A DNA stretch of 64,000 nucleotides from an uncultured Lachnospiraceae bacterium (lineage in GTDB: Bacteria; Bacillota; Clostridia; Lachnospirales; Lachnospiraceae). Below the pieces are notes generated by a model. That model was not told the origin of the DNA. It ran no database searches and was given only the letters and a program-made list of their open reading frames with translations. Positions 35,020-44,862 of the stretch are shown in pieces (positions within the stretch are counted from its first letter, which is position 1; each line of letters starts with the position of its first letter). The stretch spans positions 1 to 64,000 of the forward strand of contig CADABQ010000012.1 in NCBI GenBank assembly GCA_902786205.1. The letters are read 5' to 3'. A program made the translations under genes and the position numbers.

Positions 35020-35179
35020 AACAATGCCTAAACGAAGAACTGCCAGCTTCAATTGATATCCACTAGCAGTTTTATAAAATCACCGAAATGAAGTTATGGA
35101 CAAAAGATGCTAAGCAGCGCATTCTGTTCTTTAAACTTTCATAATTCTGCTTCAACTTTTAATCCACGGTATTATAAAA

Positions 35180-35524
35180 TTAATCTTCTAAACTATCCAT
35201 ATCTTCTTCATCATCTTCGGATACATTTAACAGTTCCTCATCTGCATCCGCTTCCTCAACCACATCTAATACTTCATCTATCTCTGGTTCCTCATCTCCA
35301 CTTAAAATGTGAATTTTAGAATTGTTTAATTCATCAATGGCAATAGATAAAGGCTTTTCTCCTGCTCTAGTTGCAATCTTAGGTTCTGCATCATCAATCA
35401 ACTGTCTTGCTCTCTTTGAAGTAGCAAGAACAATAGAATATCTACTATTTACAACCTTTTCCTCTCCTTCTTCCACTTCACTGTTTACTACCTTCATTAA
35501 ATCTGTATACGATGGATGTAACAT
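35180..35524 (-). CDS. rpoZ: DNA-directed RNA polymerase omega subunit
   Basis: A small RNA polymerase assembly subunit. The 114 residues begin LHPSYTDLMKVVNSEVEEGE with the conserved NSRYSIVLATSKRARQLID and KPLSIAIDELN blocks. The C-terminal ~40 residues form an unusually acidic Asp/Glu tail (DEEPEIDEVLDVVEEADADEE), longer than in Bacillus. GAAAGGAG precedes the ATG. It follows gmk by 63 bp in the order yicC-remA-gmk-rpoZ, a conserved Firmicutes cluster. Confidence 0.94.
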   Translation of the reverse strand: MLHPSYTDLMKVVNSEVEEGEEKVVNSRYSIVLATSKRARQLIDDAEPKIATRAGEKPLSIAIDELNNSKIHILSGDEEPEIDEVLDVVEEADADEELLNVSEDDEEDMDSLED

Positions 35525-35587
35525 ATTTTTTCTCCTTTCTATTTTTCAAACCCTCTTCTAACTGCACTATATCATATAGAAAAAGAC

Positions 35588-36232
35588 TTATATTGTTTTT
35601 AATTCATTTTGCATTCTATCAATCAACGGTTCAAAATTCTCTTTTGTCTGAAATTTTTCCCCTTTTTGCAAACAATCTGCTGCTTCATTAATAATGGAAT
35701 TCATCTGCTCAACACAATCTTCAATTTGATCATTTACTAAGATATAATCATATTGGTTCATGTACTGGCTTTCTTCTGAGGCCCGTTTTATACGTTTTGT
35801 AATGGTTTCCATATCCTCAGTACCACGATGAATCAAACGCTTCTTTAATTCTTCTGCAGAAGGCGGTGTAACAAATAAAAGCAATGCATCTGGAAAACGT
35901 TTTTTCACATCCAATGCCCCTTGTATCTCAATCTCAAGAATTACGTTTTTTCCTTCCTCCAATTGTTTCTCAACATATGCCTTTGGCGTTCCATAATAAT
36001 TATCTACATACTTTGCCCATTCGATCAATGCATCGTTTTTTATCATTGATTCAAATTCTTCTACCGTCAGAAAATAATATTCTCTCCCATTTTTTTCGCC
36101 TTCTCTTGGAGAGCGAGTTGTAGCTGATATAGACAATGCATATGCATATTTGTCAACAATTGCTTTCATCAATGTACCTTTCCCTGCACCTGAAAAACCT
36201 GAAACAACTGTCAATATACCTGTTTTACTCAT
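35588..36232 (-). CDS. gmk: guanylate kinase
   Basis: Phosphorylates GMP to GDP with ATP. The 214 residues carry the P-loop SGFSGAGKGTLMKAI, the GMP-binding SATTRSPREGEKNGREYYF region and the lid GTEDMETITKRIKRA. The length is normal. GGAGG precedes the ATG, and the start overlaps the end of remA by 4 bases, so the two are translationally coupled. Confidence 0.97.
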   Translation of the reverse strand: MSKTGILTVVSGFSGAGKGTLMKAIVDKYAYALSISATTRSPREGEKNGREYYFLTVEEFESMIKNDALIEWAKYVDNYYGTPKAYVEKQLEEGKNVILEIEIQGALDVKKRFPDALLLFVTPPSAEELKKRLIHRGTEDMETITKRIKRASEESQYMNQYDYILVNDQIEDCVEQMNSIINEAADCLQKGEKFQTKENFEPLIDRMQNELKTI

Positions 36233-36474
36233 TCTGATTTATCCTCCATCTTTCTTGCAATGGTTTCTGGCAACAATGCAGATAATAACAAATGACCACT
36301 ATCCATAACAAGAACTGCTTTTGTTTTTCTTCCACAAGTGGCATCTACTGCCATTCCATTATCTTTTGCATTCTGTATCATTCTTTTGATTGGTGCTGCC
36401 TCTGTGGCAATAATAGAAATCACTCTATCAGCATTTGCAACATTGCCATAACCTATACTAACATATCTACTCAA
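36229..36474 (-). CDS. remA: RemA-family DNA-binding regulator (DUF370)
   Basis: An 81-residue RemA-like protein. In Bacillus subtilis RemA is a DNA-binding activator of biofilm matrix and osmoprotection genes. The conserved start SRYVSIGYGNVANADRVISI and the core APIKRMIQNAKDNGMAVDAT are clear, followed by GRKTKAVLVMDSGHLLLSAL. The frame opens at an ATG at 36483 that touches the AAAGGGG ribosome site; the TTG at 36474, 9 bases away, fits the family N-terminus better. It sits between yicC and gmk in the conserved order. Confidence 0.92.
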   Translation of the reverse strand: MSRYVSIGYGNVANADRVISIIATEAAPIKRMIQNAKDNGMAVDATCGRKTKAVLVMDSGHLLLSALLPETIARKMEDKSE

Positions 36475-36488
36475 ACAACACATCCCCT

Positions 36489-37367
36489 TTATTCAATATT
36501 TTGGATCTGTTCTCTAATTTTTTCGATTTCGGTCTTTAAATCAATTGCTTTATTGGAAATTTCAATATCATTTGCTTTCGAAAGTATCGTATTTGCCTCT
36601 CGATTCATCTCTTGTGTGATAAAATCCAATTTACGCCCTACGTTTTCGCCAACATCCATAGTCTTTCGCAAATTGATAATATGACTCCGCAAACGTACAG
36701 TTTCCTCATCCACGCAAACCTTATCTGCATAAATAATAAGCTCAGTAGCTAAGACAGCGTCATCAATCTGCTTATCTTTCAAGACTTCCTCAATTTTGCT
36801 TTTTAATTTTTCCCGATGTTCTTTTAGAATTTCCGGCGAACGATTTTCAATATATTCAACTAATTCTAACAGTTTATCTGTTTTGGCAATAATGTCCTCT
36901 TTCAAATGCGTTCCTTCCGCAATACGACTATCCACAAATTTTTTGCATGCCTGTTTCACAACAGCTTCCAAATCGTTCCATATAGAAGCCTCATCCAAAC
37001 TGGCTTCCTCTAACATAAACACCTCTGGATAATGCGATAATGCTCCAATCGTAACATCATTTTCCATCTGCATCTTTTTCGACAAGTGTTCCAAATTGTT
37101 CCAGTATTGTAATGCAATGTCTTCGTTGCATTTTACCAGCACATTGCTTTGTGAATAGTTTTCATAAGTAATAAACACATCCACCTTACCACGACTGACA
37201 TATTCTTTTATAATATTTCTTACTGCCGTATCAAAAAAATTTATTCTCTTGGGTAACTTAACCGATATATCGCTATACCTATGATTGACAGACTTAATCT
37301 CAACTACGATTTTACATTCTTCTGTTGAAACCTCATATCGACCAAACCCAGTCATGCTTTTTAACAT
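36489..37367 (-). CDS. yicC: YicC family endoribonuclease
   Basis: 292 residues with the hallmark N-terminus MTGFGRYEV and the C-terminal DUF1732 domain (LDFITQEMNREANTILSKAN, read in parts). E. coli YicC was reported to be an RNase involved in sRNA turnover; other members are described only as stress-induced proteins. It is the first gene of a four-gene unit yicC-remA-gmk-rpoZ with a promoter at 37453-37482. It ends 14 bp before remA begins. Confidence 0.93.
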   Translation of the reverse strand: MLKSMTGFGRYEVSTEECKIVVEIKSVNHRYSDISVKLPKRINFFDTAVRNIIKEYVSRGKVDVFITYENYSQSNVLVKCNEDIALQYWNNLEHLSKKMQMENDVTIGALSHYPEVFMLEEASLDEASIWNDLEAVVKQACKKFVDSRIAEGTHLKEDIIAKTDKLLELVEYIENRSPEILKEHREKLKSKIEEVLKDKQIDDAVLATELIIYADKVCVDEETVRLRSHIINLRKTMDVGENVGRKLDFITQEMNREANTILSKANDIEISNKAIDLKTEIEKIREQIQNIE

Positions 37368-37452
37368 ATTCTACACTCTTTCATTTTAAATGCTCAACCA
37401 AATCCAACTGCTATCTGGCTGAAAAATTTACACAGTCCAAACATTCTAGCTT

Positions 37453-37482
37453 ATTATAATATATCCATTTACTCAAAGTCAA
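37453..37482 (-). promoter_or_regulatory. promoter of yicC-remA-gmk-rpoZ
   Basis: TTGACT (37477-37482), an 18-bp spacer, then TATAAT (37453-37458) on the minus strand. Confidence 0.6.
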
Positions 37483-37522
37483 CCTTTTAATAGGAAACAT
37501 GTAATCTAAACCTTTCCACACC

Positions 37523-38902
37523 TTAAGCTTCTGCCAAAAATGCCATGTAGCCTTTCTTTGCTTCATAAATATCTGCCTTGCTAGTGATTTCCCATGGCGC
37601 ATGCATATTCAACACAGCAACTCCACTGTCGATTACATTCATTCCATACAAAGATAAAATATACGCAATGGTTCCACCACCACCTAAATCTACTTTCCCC
37701 AATTCAGCTGTCTGAAAATAAACTTGATGTTTGTCCATGATTGCACGTAATTCACCCATATATTCTGCATTTGCATCATTCGAGCCTGATTTCCCCCTAG
37801 AACCAGTAAACTTATTAAATACCATTCCTCTTCCAAAATAAGCGGCATTTTTCTTTTCAAATGCAGATGCATAGGTTGGATCAAACGCTGCACTTACATC
37901 CGATGACAACATCTTCGAATTCGCTAAGGCGCGTCGCAAAGTAAGTTCATTATAACAGCCCATAGCATCTATTACCTCTGCAACTGTATTTTCAAAGAAA
38001 TGTGAACGCATACCCGTTGCTCCTACACTTCCAATTTCTTCTTTATCTACCAGCAAACAACAACTTGTTTTTTTATTTATCGTATTTTCAAGCATGGCAA
38101 CAAGTGAAGTATAAGCACAAACACGATCATCCTGTCCATATGCCATAATCATACTACGATCCAATCCAGCCTCTCTCGCTCTTCCAGCAGGGACCACCTC
38201 AAGCTCAGCAGATAAGAAGTCTTCCTCTTCAAATCCATAGGTCTGTTTTAAAATTGCAAGGACATTTGCTTTTACAGTTTCTTTTTCTTCCCCTTCTATC
38301 GGACGGCTACCAATCAATATATTTAAATCTTCTCCCTCTATTACCTTATTTGCTTTTTTTTCTAATTGTTGCTGTGATAAATGAATTAACAAATCTGTGA
38401 TACCAAAAACGGGGTCAGTATCCTTTTCTCCAATCACAACATTGATTACCTCACCATCTTTTTTTACAACTACACCATGTAGTGCCAGTGGCAATGTAAC
38501 CCATTGATATTTTTTTATACCGCCATAATAATGTGTATCCAAATAGGCAAACTCTTCTTCTTCAAACAACGGATTTTGCTTGATATCTAATCTTGGAGAA
38601 TCAATATGCGCACCTAAAATATTCATTCCTTTTTCAATTGCATCTGTTCCTATTTGGAACAATGCAATTGTTTTTTTCATGCAAACTGCATATATTTTAT
38701 CACCTGGTTGTATTTTTTTATCATTCTGTCTATATTGTTCTAAATTTACATAACCTGCCGCTTCTGCCTGAGAAATAATTTCCTTGACACATTCACGTTC
38801 TGTCTTGCCCTTATCCAAAAATGTACAATATTCCTGTGCCAACTGATTTACCTTTTTTTCCTCTTCCTTTGAATAACTCTTCCATGCGTTGTTACGCTTC
38901 AT
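37523..38902 (-). CDS. M18 family aminopeptidase
   Basis: A zinc metallo-aminopeptidase of about 459 residues that removes N-terminal residues from peptides, acting as a cytosolic dodecamer in related enzymes. Metal-binding and catalytic motifs are ILGAHIDSPRLD (His, Asp), VDKEEIGSVGATG (Glu pair), FDPTY and the C-terminal GVAVLNMHAPWEI (His). The central GQDDRVCAYTSL motif is typical of M18. Among two close ATGs, the one at 38902 is 9 bases from AGAGG and is preferred over 38911. It is flanked by yicC and a Nudix gene. Confidence 0.94.
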   Translation of the reverse strand: MKRNNAWKSYSKEEEKKVNQLAQEYCTFLDKGKTERECVKEIISQAEAAGYVNLEQYRQNDKKIQPGDKIYAVCMKKTIALFQIGTDAIEKGMNILGAHIDSPRLDIKQNPLFEEEEFAYLDTHYYGGIKKYQWVTLPLALHGVVVKKDGEVINVVIGEKDTDPVFGITDLLIHLSQQQLEKKANKVIEGEDLNILIGSRPIEGEEKETVKANVLAILKQTYGFEEEDFLSAELEVVPAGRAREAGLDRSMIMAYGQDDRVCAYTSLVAMLENTINKKTSCCLLVDKEEIGSVGATGMRSHFFENTVAEVIDAMGCYNELTLRRALANSKMLSSDVSAAFDPTYASAFEKKNAAYFGRGMVFNKFTGSRGKSGSNDANAEYMGELRAIMDKHQVYFQTAELGKVDLGGGGTIAYILSLYGMNVIDSGVAVLNMHAPWEITSKADIYEAKKGYMAFLAEA

Positions 38903-38961
38903 TTCACTCATCCTCTCTATATTATACTAAGATACTTTCTTTTTTTATACTAATGCAAAGA

Positions 38962-38985
38962 AAAGGAGCCATACATAGCTCCTTT
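38962..38985 (-). terminator. terminator downstream of the second Nudix gene
   Basis: An 8-bp stem AAAGGAGC / GCTCCTTT with an 8-nt loop, followed by TTTTC on the minus strand, 13 bp after the stop. Confidence 0.8.
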
Positions 38986-38998
38986 CCTCCCTTCACAT

Positions 38999-39451
38999 TT
39001 AAAAATATTTTTTTGAACCCCATAAGTTGCTCTTTTTTAAATCAACATATTCGCTATATGCCCGATCCAAAATTTGTTTCTCATTTGAAAATTTCAAAAG
39101 ATGATATGCCTCATGAAATTTATAATAACCTGAATCTAAAAAATATTCTTCCCGTTGTGGTTTGCTATAATAACTATCAGCCATCATTAAATACCAATGA
39201 ACATTCTTTACTACTGTATCCTGTGGTGTATTAAATGTATACTGACTCTTCCCAACATACTTAATGATAGAAGCACTAGCACCTGTCTCCTCCTTTACTT
39301 CACGGAGAGCCGTTTCATTAAATTCTTCGCCTTCTTCTACCGTTCCCTTGGGCAATACCCACCCTTCATACTTATTTTTATAGTTTTTATACAGTAATAA
39401 AATTTTCCCTCTGAAAATTACCACACCACCACAGCTCGTTGCCTCAACCAT
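38999..39451 (-). CDS. Nudix hydrolase
   Basis: A 150-residue Nudix protein. The Nudix box GTVEEGEEFNETALREVKEETGA begins at about residue 35, split here as GTVEEGEEFNET and ALREVKEETGA. The N-terminal SCGGVVIFRGKILLLYKNY and WVLPKGTVEEGE resemble the Ap4A hydrolase-like or 'bis(5'-nucleosyl)-tetraphosphatase' Nudix group, so diadenosine polyphosphates are a plausible substrate. AGGAGG precedes the ATG. It appears to be its own unit, with a terminator downstream. Confidence 0.9.
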   Translation of the reverse strand: MVEATSCGGVVIFRGKILLLYKNYKNKYEGWVLPKGTVEEGEEFNETALREVKEETGASASIIKYVGKSQYTFNTPQDTVVKNVHWYLMMADSYYSKPQREEYFLDSGYYKFHEAYHLLKFSNEKQILDRAYSEYVDLKKSNLWGSKKYF

Positions 39452-39555
39452 CGCAATTCCTCCTGTTTCTTATTGCATTGCAATACGAATTGGTGTGTAT
39501 CCATAAATCTAATCACAGTATAATCCTTTTTCATTCATATTTCAATAGAAACGCC

Positions 39556-41022
39556 TTAATTTCCCAAATAGGATTGTAAAATTCTTTTTGCAATTGGTAC
39601 CGCATACTCACTTCCTGTTCCCATGCCTTCCACAACAACTGTCACTGCAACTCTTGGATTATCTGCAGGTGCAAAACCAGTAAACCAAGCATGAGAATTT
39701 CCAGATGCATCATACTCTGCGGAGCCTGTTTTTCCTGCAACCGAATAAGAAAAACCGGACAAAGAAGTTGCCGTTCCAGAACTGATTACTTCTTTCATAA
39801 AACTTGTTAATATTTTTGATTCGTCCTCACTCATAATATTTCCAGCTGCTTTAGGTTCATATTTTCTTACTACAGAACCATCACTAGTTTCCAAATGATC
39901 AACTGCATACGATTTCATCATCACACCTTTATTTGCGATTGCTGCTGTTACCATATTCAAATGCAGTGGTGTAATCTGCGTTTTTCCTTGTCCCATAGCT
40001 GTATGCATAACTTCTTCCTTGTTTGATTTTTTTGAAAGTACAAAACTACTCTTTTTGTATACAAAAGAAGTCGGTAATTCTCGGTTAAAAAACATCTGTT
40101 CATTATTTTTTCTGTACTTGTCTATATTTAATTGCGTACCCAGATAAGCAAAACAAGAATTACAAGATTTTGCAAATGCAGTTTTTAAATTTAAGAGTCC
40201 ATGCACATGATTCTGATAACAATTTACCATAAAACCATCCTGTGACTCTGTACCTTTACAATCATAACGAAATTTATTGTAATTTTTATGTTCTCGCACG
40301 TATTCTAATGCCGTAAAAATTTTAAAGGTAGAACCAGGTGGATATAAGCCTTGTGTTGCTCTATTAAGCAAGCAAGATGTTTTATCCGTATCCTGTACCA
40401 GACTATTCCATTTCATATCCAATGTTCCCGGATTGGGATCATAATCCGGTTTAGAAACCATTGCCAGAATTTTGCCTGTTGACGGTTCTGAAACAACAAC
40501 CGCACCACGATAATCTCCTAACGCATCATATGCTACTTTTTGCAAGTCTGTCTGCAATGTTGTAACTGCATTATCGCCAATTGTTTTCTTCCCTTCTAAT
40601 CTTAATTGCAAGTTGTTGATAGGATTTCCACTAGCAGTTAACAAATTAAAGTTTTCCATTAATTCTATGCCTGTTTTTCCCTCTGTGGAATGTCCAACCA
40701 CATGAGCAAACATGGACCCAAACGGATAATTTCTTGTTTCGCTTCCATCCGAATTGGTACGCGTTTCTGCTAATACTTTTCCATCACCAGATATTATTTT
40801 GCCGCGTACCACTCTTTTTGCCAGTAAATTTTGTCGCTGATTGTAGGAATTATTAATAACATCCTTACTGTCCACAACCATAAAATACAATAAATATCCA
40901 ATCAATCCAATGAACAAAAGTACAAACAGATATGTCACAACCATAACTTGGCCATTCTTGCTTTTTCTTTTTATTGGTTTCTCATTATTCTCCCTGGATT
41001 TCTTGCGCTTGTTCAACAACAT
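39556..41022 (-). CDS. class B penicillin-binding protein (PBP2/FtsI-like transpeptidase)
   Basis: A cell-wall transpeptidase of 488 residues. An N-terminal basic region and one membrane helix (VMVVTYLFVLLFIGLIGYLLYFMVV, read in parts) lead to a short dimerisation domain. The transpeptidase motifs are SxxK in PPGSTFKIFTA, SxN in KSCNSCFAY and KTG in VAGKTGSAEY. It is shorter than E. coli FtsI/MrdA and similar to the PbpA/PBP2-type seen next to SEDS proteins. AGGAGG is 9 bases before the ATG, which lies inside the end of the upstream rodA/ftsW-like gene (38-bp overlap), so the pair is coupled. Expected substrate: lipid-II-derived glycan strands made by its SEDS partner. Confidence 0.93.
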   Translation of the reverse strand: MLLNKRKKSRENNEKPIKRKSKNGQVMVVTYLFVLLFIGLIGYLLYFMVVDSKDVINNSYNQRQNLLAKRVVRGKIISGDGKVLAETRTNSDGSETRNYPFGSMFAHVVGHSTEGKTGIELMENFNLLTASGNPINNLQLRLEGKKTIGDNAVTTLQTDLQKVAYDALGDYRGAVVVSEPSTGKILAMVSKPDYDPNPGTLDMKWNSLVQDTDKTSCLLNRATQGLYPPGSTFKIFTALEYVREHKNYNKFRYDCKGTESQDGFMVNCYQNHVHGLLNLKTAFAKSCNSCFAYLGTQLNIDKYRKNNEQMFFNRELPTSFVYKKSSFVLSKKSNKEEVMHTAMGQGKTQITPLHLNMVTAAIANKGVMMKSYAVDHLETSDGSVVRKYEPKAAGNIMSEDESKILTSFMKEVISSGTATSLSGFSYSVAGKTGSAEYDASGNSHAWFTGFAPADNPRVAVTVVVEGMGTGSEYAVPIAKRILQSYLGN

Positions 41023-42331
41023 CTCCCTGCACCTCCTTGCTATTAATCAGGTTAATAGCGGCAATTGTACAAAACATAAAAATCATGCTTAGTACAGAAC
41101 TTCCACCAGCACTAACCAACGGTAATGTAACGCCTGTAGATGGAATAAATTTTGTTACACCGCCCAAAGTCAGAAAAGTCTGAAACATAATAATCACACT
41201 AAAGCCAAGTGCAACAAGCTTTAAAAATAGCTTTTTGGTGCGAACAGTCACGTTGATAAACCAAATAAAGCAAATCAAATAAATTAAAATCATACAAACA
41301 GCAAAAAATACACCCAATTCCTCTGAAATTGCTGCAAAAATAAAATCACTTTCCCGAATTGGAATAGAATTTGGCATTCCCTGTGTTAATCCCATACCAA
41401 ACCATCCACCAGTTCCAATGGCAAATAAAGATTGTGCAACCTGATAACCTTGTTTATCAATTGTTCCCCATGGGTCTTTCCATGCAACAACACGAGTACG
41501 CACATGTGAAAACAAAAAGTACGCCATTACTGCTGCCGCGGAACCAGAACATAGTCCACCAAACAAATACATTGCCTGTCCACTTGCAACAAACAACATA
41601 AGTAAATAACACATAAAGAAAATAACCGCTGCACCTAAATCCTTTTCCATTACAAGAATCAATACAAACGCTGCCGCCATAATGGAAATTTTTACAACAT
41701 TATGAAATGTCAACGTTTCATGGGATAAAACAGAAGCAAATGCAAACACAAATAATATTTTTACAAACTCAGATGGTTGCAGAACTACTGGTCCTAAAGA
41801 TAACCAGTTTTTTGCTCCATATTTTTCATTACCAAAAATAAATACAATCAATAAAATAATAATTCCAAGCACAGCATAAAACCAACCATCTACTTCTAAT
41901 GTTTTATAATGTTCCAATAACCATGGCAATACCATGCATAGGAACATTCCTATGGCTATATATGCGAACTGATGCTTTGCACTATCCAGATTCAAACGTC
42001 CAAGCATGACCATACTAATTGCAAACAACATTTGCATATGACAAATGATTGGCCTGTTTTCCTTATGATAAACCCGATTATATACAATTCCTAATACAAT
42101 TAGAAAAAGCAACTCGCATCCGTATAATCCTAATATAGTCACATCATCCTCATTCAAATAAATAATCGCATATCCTAGGAAATGAAATATATACATAATC
42201 ATTTTCTGTTTTCGAACTAACTTCAATCTCTTTTTCTTTTTCGCAGCAAATGTACGAAAACCCCAATAAGTATATAATGCCATCAAAAAGGCAATTAGAT
42301 ACCTTGATAATTCTGTTATTACAATTTCCAA
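40985..42331 (-). CDS. FtsW/RodA/SpoVE family SEDS glycosyltransferase
   Basis: A multi-helix membrane protein (448 residues, about ten helices) that polymerises lipid II. Characteristic segments are GAKNWLSLGPVVLQPSEFVKI, VMEKDLGAAVIFF, ESDFIFAAISEELG and PSTGVTLPLVSAGGSSVLSMI (the conserved loops with Trp, Asp and Gly/Ser), read in parts. The N-terminus carries additional helices. A TTG start at 42331 follows AGGTG. It overlaps the downstream class B PBP gene, the usual SEDS-bPBP pairing. Whether it acts in division or elongation cannot be told from sequence alone. Confidence 0.92.
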   Translation of the reverse strand: MEIVITELSRYLIAFLMALYTYWGFRTFAAKKKKRLKLVRKQKMIMYIFHFLGYAIIYLNEDDVTILGLYGCELLFLIVLGIVYNRVYHKENRPIICHMQMLFAISMVMLGRLNLDSAKHQFAYIAIGMFLCMVLPWLLEHYKTLEVDGWFYAVLGIIILLIVFIFGNEKYGAKNWLSLGPVVLQPSEFVKILFVFAFASVLSHETLTFHNVVKISIMAAAFVLILVMEKDLGAAVIFFMCYLLMLFVASGQAMYLFGGLCSGSAAAVMAYFLFSHVRTRVVAWKDPWGTIDKQGYQVAQSLFAIGTGGWFGMGLTQGMPNSIPIRESDFIFAAISEELGVFFAVCMILIYLICFIWFINVTVRTKKLFLKLVALGFSVIIMFQTFLTLGGVTKFIPSTGVTLPLVSAGGSSVLSMIFMFCTIAAINLINSKEVQGDVVEQAQEIQGE

Positions 42332-42340
42332 ATTCTACAC

Positions 42341-44791
42341 CTACTTTACTCCTTTTCTAAAATGCCCAGTATGATATGTTTTAATCGGACATTTTACCAC
42401 TTCTCTCTTGTTTTGTTTCGCAACATAATACCGAATAATTTGTTCCGTTTCCTCTTTCGATTCTGTTAAGAAATCCATACGAATATGCTCTGGATTGCAA
42501 GCAAGAATTTCCTCTAAATATTCATGTAAGGAAATCGGTTCTTTTTCGTAAATTTGATTATAGCAATATCTGCACCGATTGATTGCCCAATATTTTTTCT
42601 CAAACTTATCCTGTAAAGACAATATATTCTGTTTTTTGGTACACTGTATTGTATTTTTACAAACACACTGCGCACTGGTCATAATAGCAAGTCGTCCATA
42701 TACAATAATATCCTGTGACTGACATCCATTTCTTTTCCATTCTGCCCCATTTAGCTCAATAGATGCTGTACTATGCTGTATTCCATTGTTTTTCCAAAAC
42801 AGTTTTGATTCACGATTGAAGGTATACATATTATAATCCAAACGTCCCTGCTTATCCGTATATGGAACAATCCATTTTTTGTAAAGCATAACACTTTCAT
42901 AGTTTTTTAATACAAAACCCTTCAATTGTTTACAATTTAATAGTTTTTCCAGTGCAGACACACTTTGATTTTTTACATAAGCTTGTTGCAATGCATCTTC
43001 AAATCTTTTGTACTCTTGTTCTCGGATGATTGCTGGAACAATTAGATACCCTCGCTTAGTCGACTTTTGTAGAATATGCAATATCTCTTCCTCTGTCATA
43101 TTCCCTAAATCATAACATATTTCTGTTACCGCTTCTATATTTTCTGCTGCCATAGCCTGTCCTTTGGTACTGACAGAAACAACAATTCCCTTGTATGCTT
43201 CTATTGGCATTTGCTCCTTTGAACAGACAGCTTCTTTTTCTATTTCCCGTTTGAACGTATCCGTAACGGTCTCTGTAAGCGCAGATAATGCCTTTCTACG
43301 TATTTCGTTTAGTTGCCCAACTGGAATAAATACGTTTCCGTCTATGTCCACCTGACAACTTTCCAAATAAAAAATAGTATTATTCAACTTTGCAAGTTGT
43401 TTTTTTATTTTTTCTACCGTAATCGGCTGAGATTTGGCACTCTCCACTAGTTCTCCCTGTACAGATACATGATACTCTTTATAAAATACCGTTAACTGTA
43501 ACGCATCCCCCTGTTTTACATGCATCTTAAAACGAATCGGTATTTTTCGTTGTTTTTGTAAAATTTCTTTCCGAATTTCCTCTAAAAGTGCATTTCTTCT
43601 TGTACGATAAACCTTTGTTCCAACTACAATATTAGAGCCACGCTTTATGTTTGTTTCCGTATATTTTTGATTTTTCGCTGACACATTATCTTTTACCGTA
43701 TATTCATAAAGAACCTGCCCATTGTCTTTTCTAAATTCCAATACATCCTGTGCAAAAAGATCCTCTTGCAAACGAATGCCTACCCTGTTTTTTTTCGCCC
43801 AATCCACCTTACCAACAAACACACCACTGTGATTTGGTCGAACCATAGACATCATAATAGGACCGTTCCTTTTAAAGAAATATCCATCCGAAAAACCACC
43901 TCGATTATACAAATCCATTAAACCTATATAATCCTGTTCTAATTCTTTTTTATGCTTCTTTATATAAGTAGAATAAGAATCCCCATATTCTAAGTATAAA
44001 TCGGTATATTTACGATACAGATATGCCGTATAAGCTGCATATTCCGGCTTCTTCATACGCCCTTCAATTTTAAAGGAATCAATTCCGGCATCCACCAATT
44101 CCGGTATCTTGTCTAATGTACAAATATCCTTCGGACTAAGCACATAAGGAGGAGTTTTTACCTTTTCTCCCTGCATCGTTTCTACTTTATATGGCATGCG
44201 ACATGGCTGTGCACAACGTCCTCTATTTCCGCTTCTTCCACCAATCATACTACTCATAAAACATTGTCCAGAATAACAATAACACAATGCACCATGTACA
44301 AATGTTTCGATCTCCAAATCTGTCTTTTGACGCATCGATGCAATTTCGGCGGCACTCAATTCTCTAGATGTAACAAAACGGGTAACACCATACTTTTTTA
44401 GAAACATACCACCTTGTTCTGTAGTAAATGTCATCTGCGTACTAGCATGAATCGGCAACTCTGGAAAATTACGATGCAAAAAAGATAAAACACCAACATC
44501 CTGCACGATTACCGCATCCAATCCTTGTTTATAATACGGACTTATATATTCAAATAATTCTTCTTCCATCTCTTCATTTTGAAGTAATGTATTTACTGTC
44601 AAATACATTTTTTTATCAAACATATGCACATAATCGATTGCTTGAAGCATCGTCTCGCAATCAAAATTTTCTGCAAATGCACGGGCACCAAACTTGCTTC
44701 CACCAAGATATACTGCATCACATCCACCATTGATTGCTCCACATAAACTTTCATACGATCCTGCCGGTGCCAATATCTCTATTTTTCTCAT
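42341..44791 (-). CDS. U32 family peptidase, extended type (RlhA-like)
   Basis: About 816 residues. The N-terminal U32 barrel (KIEILAPAGSYESLCGAING, then CDAVYLGGSKFGARAFAENF) has the cysteine cluster CYCYSGQCFMSS...GNRGRCAQPCR and the FKIEGRMKKPEYAA motif, and the long C-terminal half matches DUF3656-type extensions. The E. coli homologue YdcP/RlhA is required for hydroxylation of 23S rRNA C2501, so an RNA modification role with a metal cluster is more likely than proteolysis. Further cysteines lie near the C-terminus (CRYCYNQIYE). The frame extends to 44818, but GAGAGGA fits the ATG at 44791. It lies just downstream of a hairpin after zapA. Confidence 0.9.
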   Translation of the reverse strand: MRKIEILAPAGSYESLCGAINGGCDAVYLGGSKFGARAFAENFDCETMLQAIDYVHMFDKKMYLTVNTLLQNEEMEEELFEYISPYYKQGLDAVIVQDVGVLSFLHRNFPELPIHASTQMTFTTEQGGMFLKKYGVTRFVTSRELSAAEIASMRQKTDLEIETFVHGALCYCYSGQCFMSSMIGGRSGNRGRCAQPCRMPYKVETMQGEKVKTPPYVLSPKDICTLDKIPELVDAGIDSFKIEGRMKKPEYAAYTAYLYRKYTDLYLEYGDSYSTYIKKHKKELEQDYIGLMDLYNRGGFSDGYFFKRNGPIMMSMVRPNHSGVFVGKVDWAKKNRVGIRLQEDLFAQDVLEFRKDNGQVLYEYTVKDNVSAKNQKYTETNIKRGSNIVVGTKVYRTRRNALLEEIRKEILQKQRKIPIRFKMHVKQGDALQLTVFYKEYHVSVQGELVESAKSQPITVEKIKKQLAKLNNTIFYLESCQVDIDGNVFIPVGQLNEIRRKALSALTETVTDTFKREIEKEAVCSKEQMPIEAYKGIVVSVSTKGQAMAAENIEAVTEICYDLGNMTEEEILHILQKSTKRGYLIVPAIIREQEYKRFEDALQQAYVKNQSVSALEKLLNCKQLKGFVLKNYESVMLYKKWIVPYTDKQGRLDYNMYTFNRESKLFWKNNGIQHSTASIELNGAEWKRNGCQSQDIIVYGRLAIMTSAQCVCKNTIQCTKKQNILSLQDKFEKKYWAINRCRYCYNQIYEKEPISLHEYLEEILACNPEHIRMDFLTESKEETEQIIRYYVAKQNKREVVKCPIKTYHTGHFRKGVK

Positions 44792-44809
44792 GTAATCGTT
44801 CCTCTCAAA

Positions 44810-44851
44810 CAAAAACACATAGGCCGACTAATATTTCTACCGTCGACCTAT
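44810..44851 (-). terminator. terminator or attenuator between zapA and the U32 gene
   Basis: A 10-bp stem ATAGGTCGAC / GTCGGCCTAT (one mismatch) with a 13-nt loop, followed by GTGTTTTTGTTTG on the minus strand. It lies 12 bp after the zapA stop and 19 bp before the start of the U32 gene. Confidence 0.75.
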
Positions 44852-44862
44852 CCGCATATACT

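Larger units (their letters stand above)
34832..35179. other. 348-bp intergenic region between rpoZ and lepB
   Basis: It is filled largely by repeat copy B and its hairpins (34859-35019). A possible rpoZ terminator AACTGC-CAG / CT-A-GCAGTT lies at 35038-35071. No open frame of note. Confidence 0.6.
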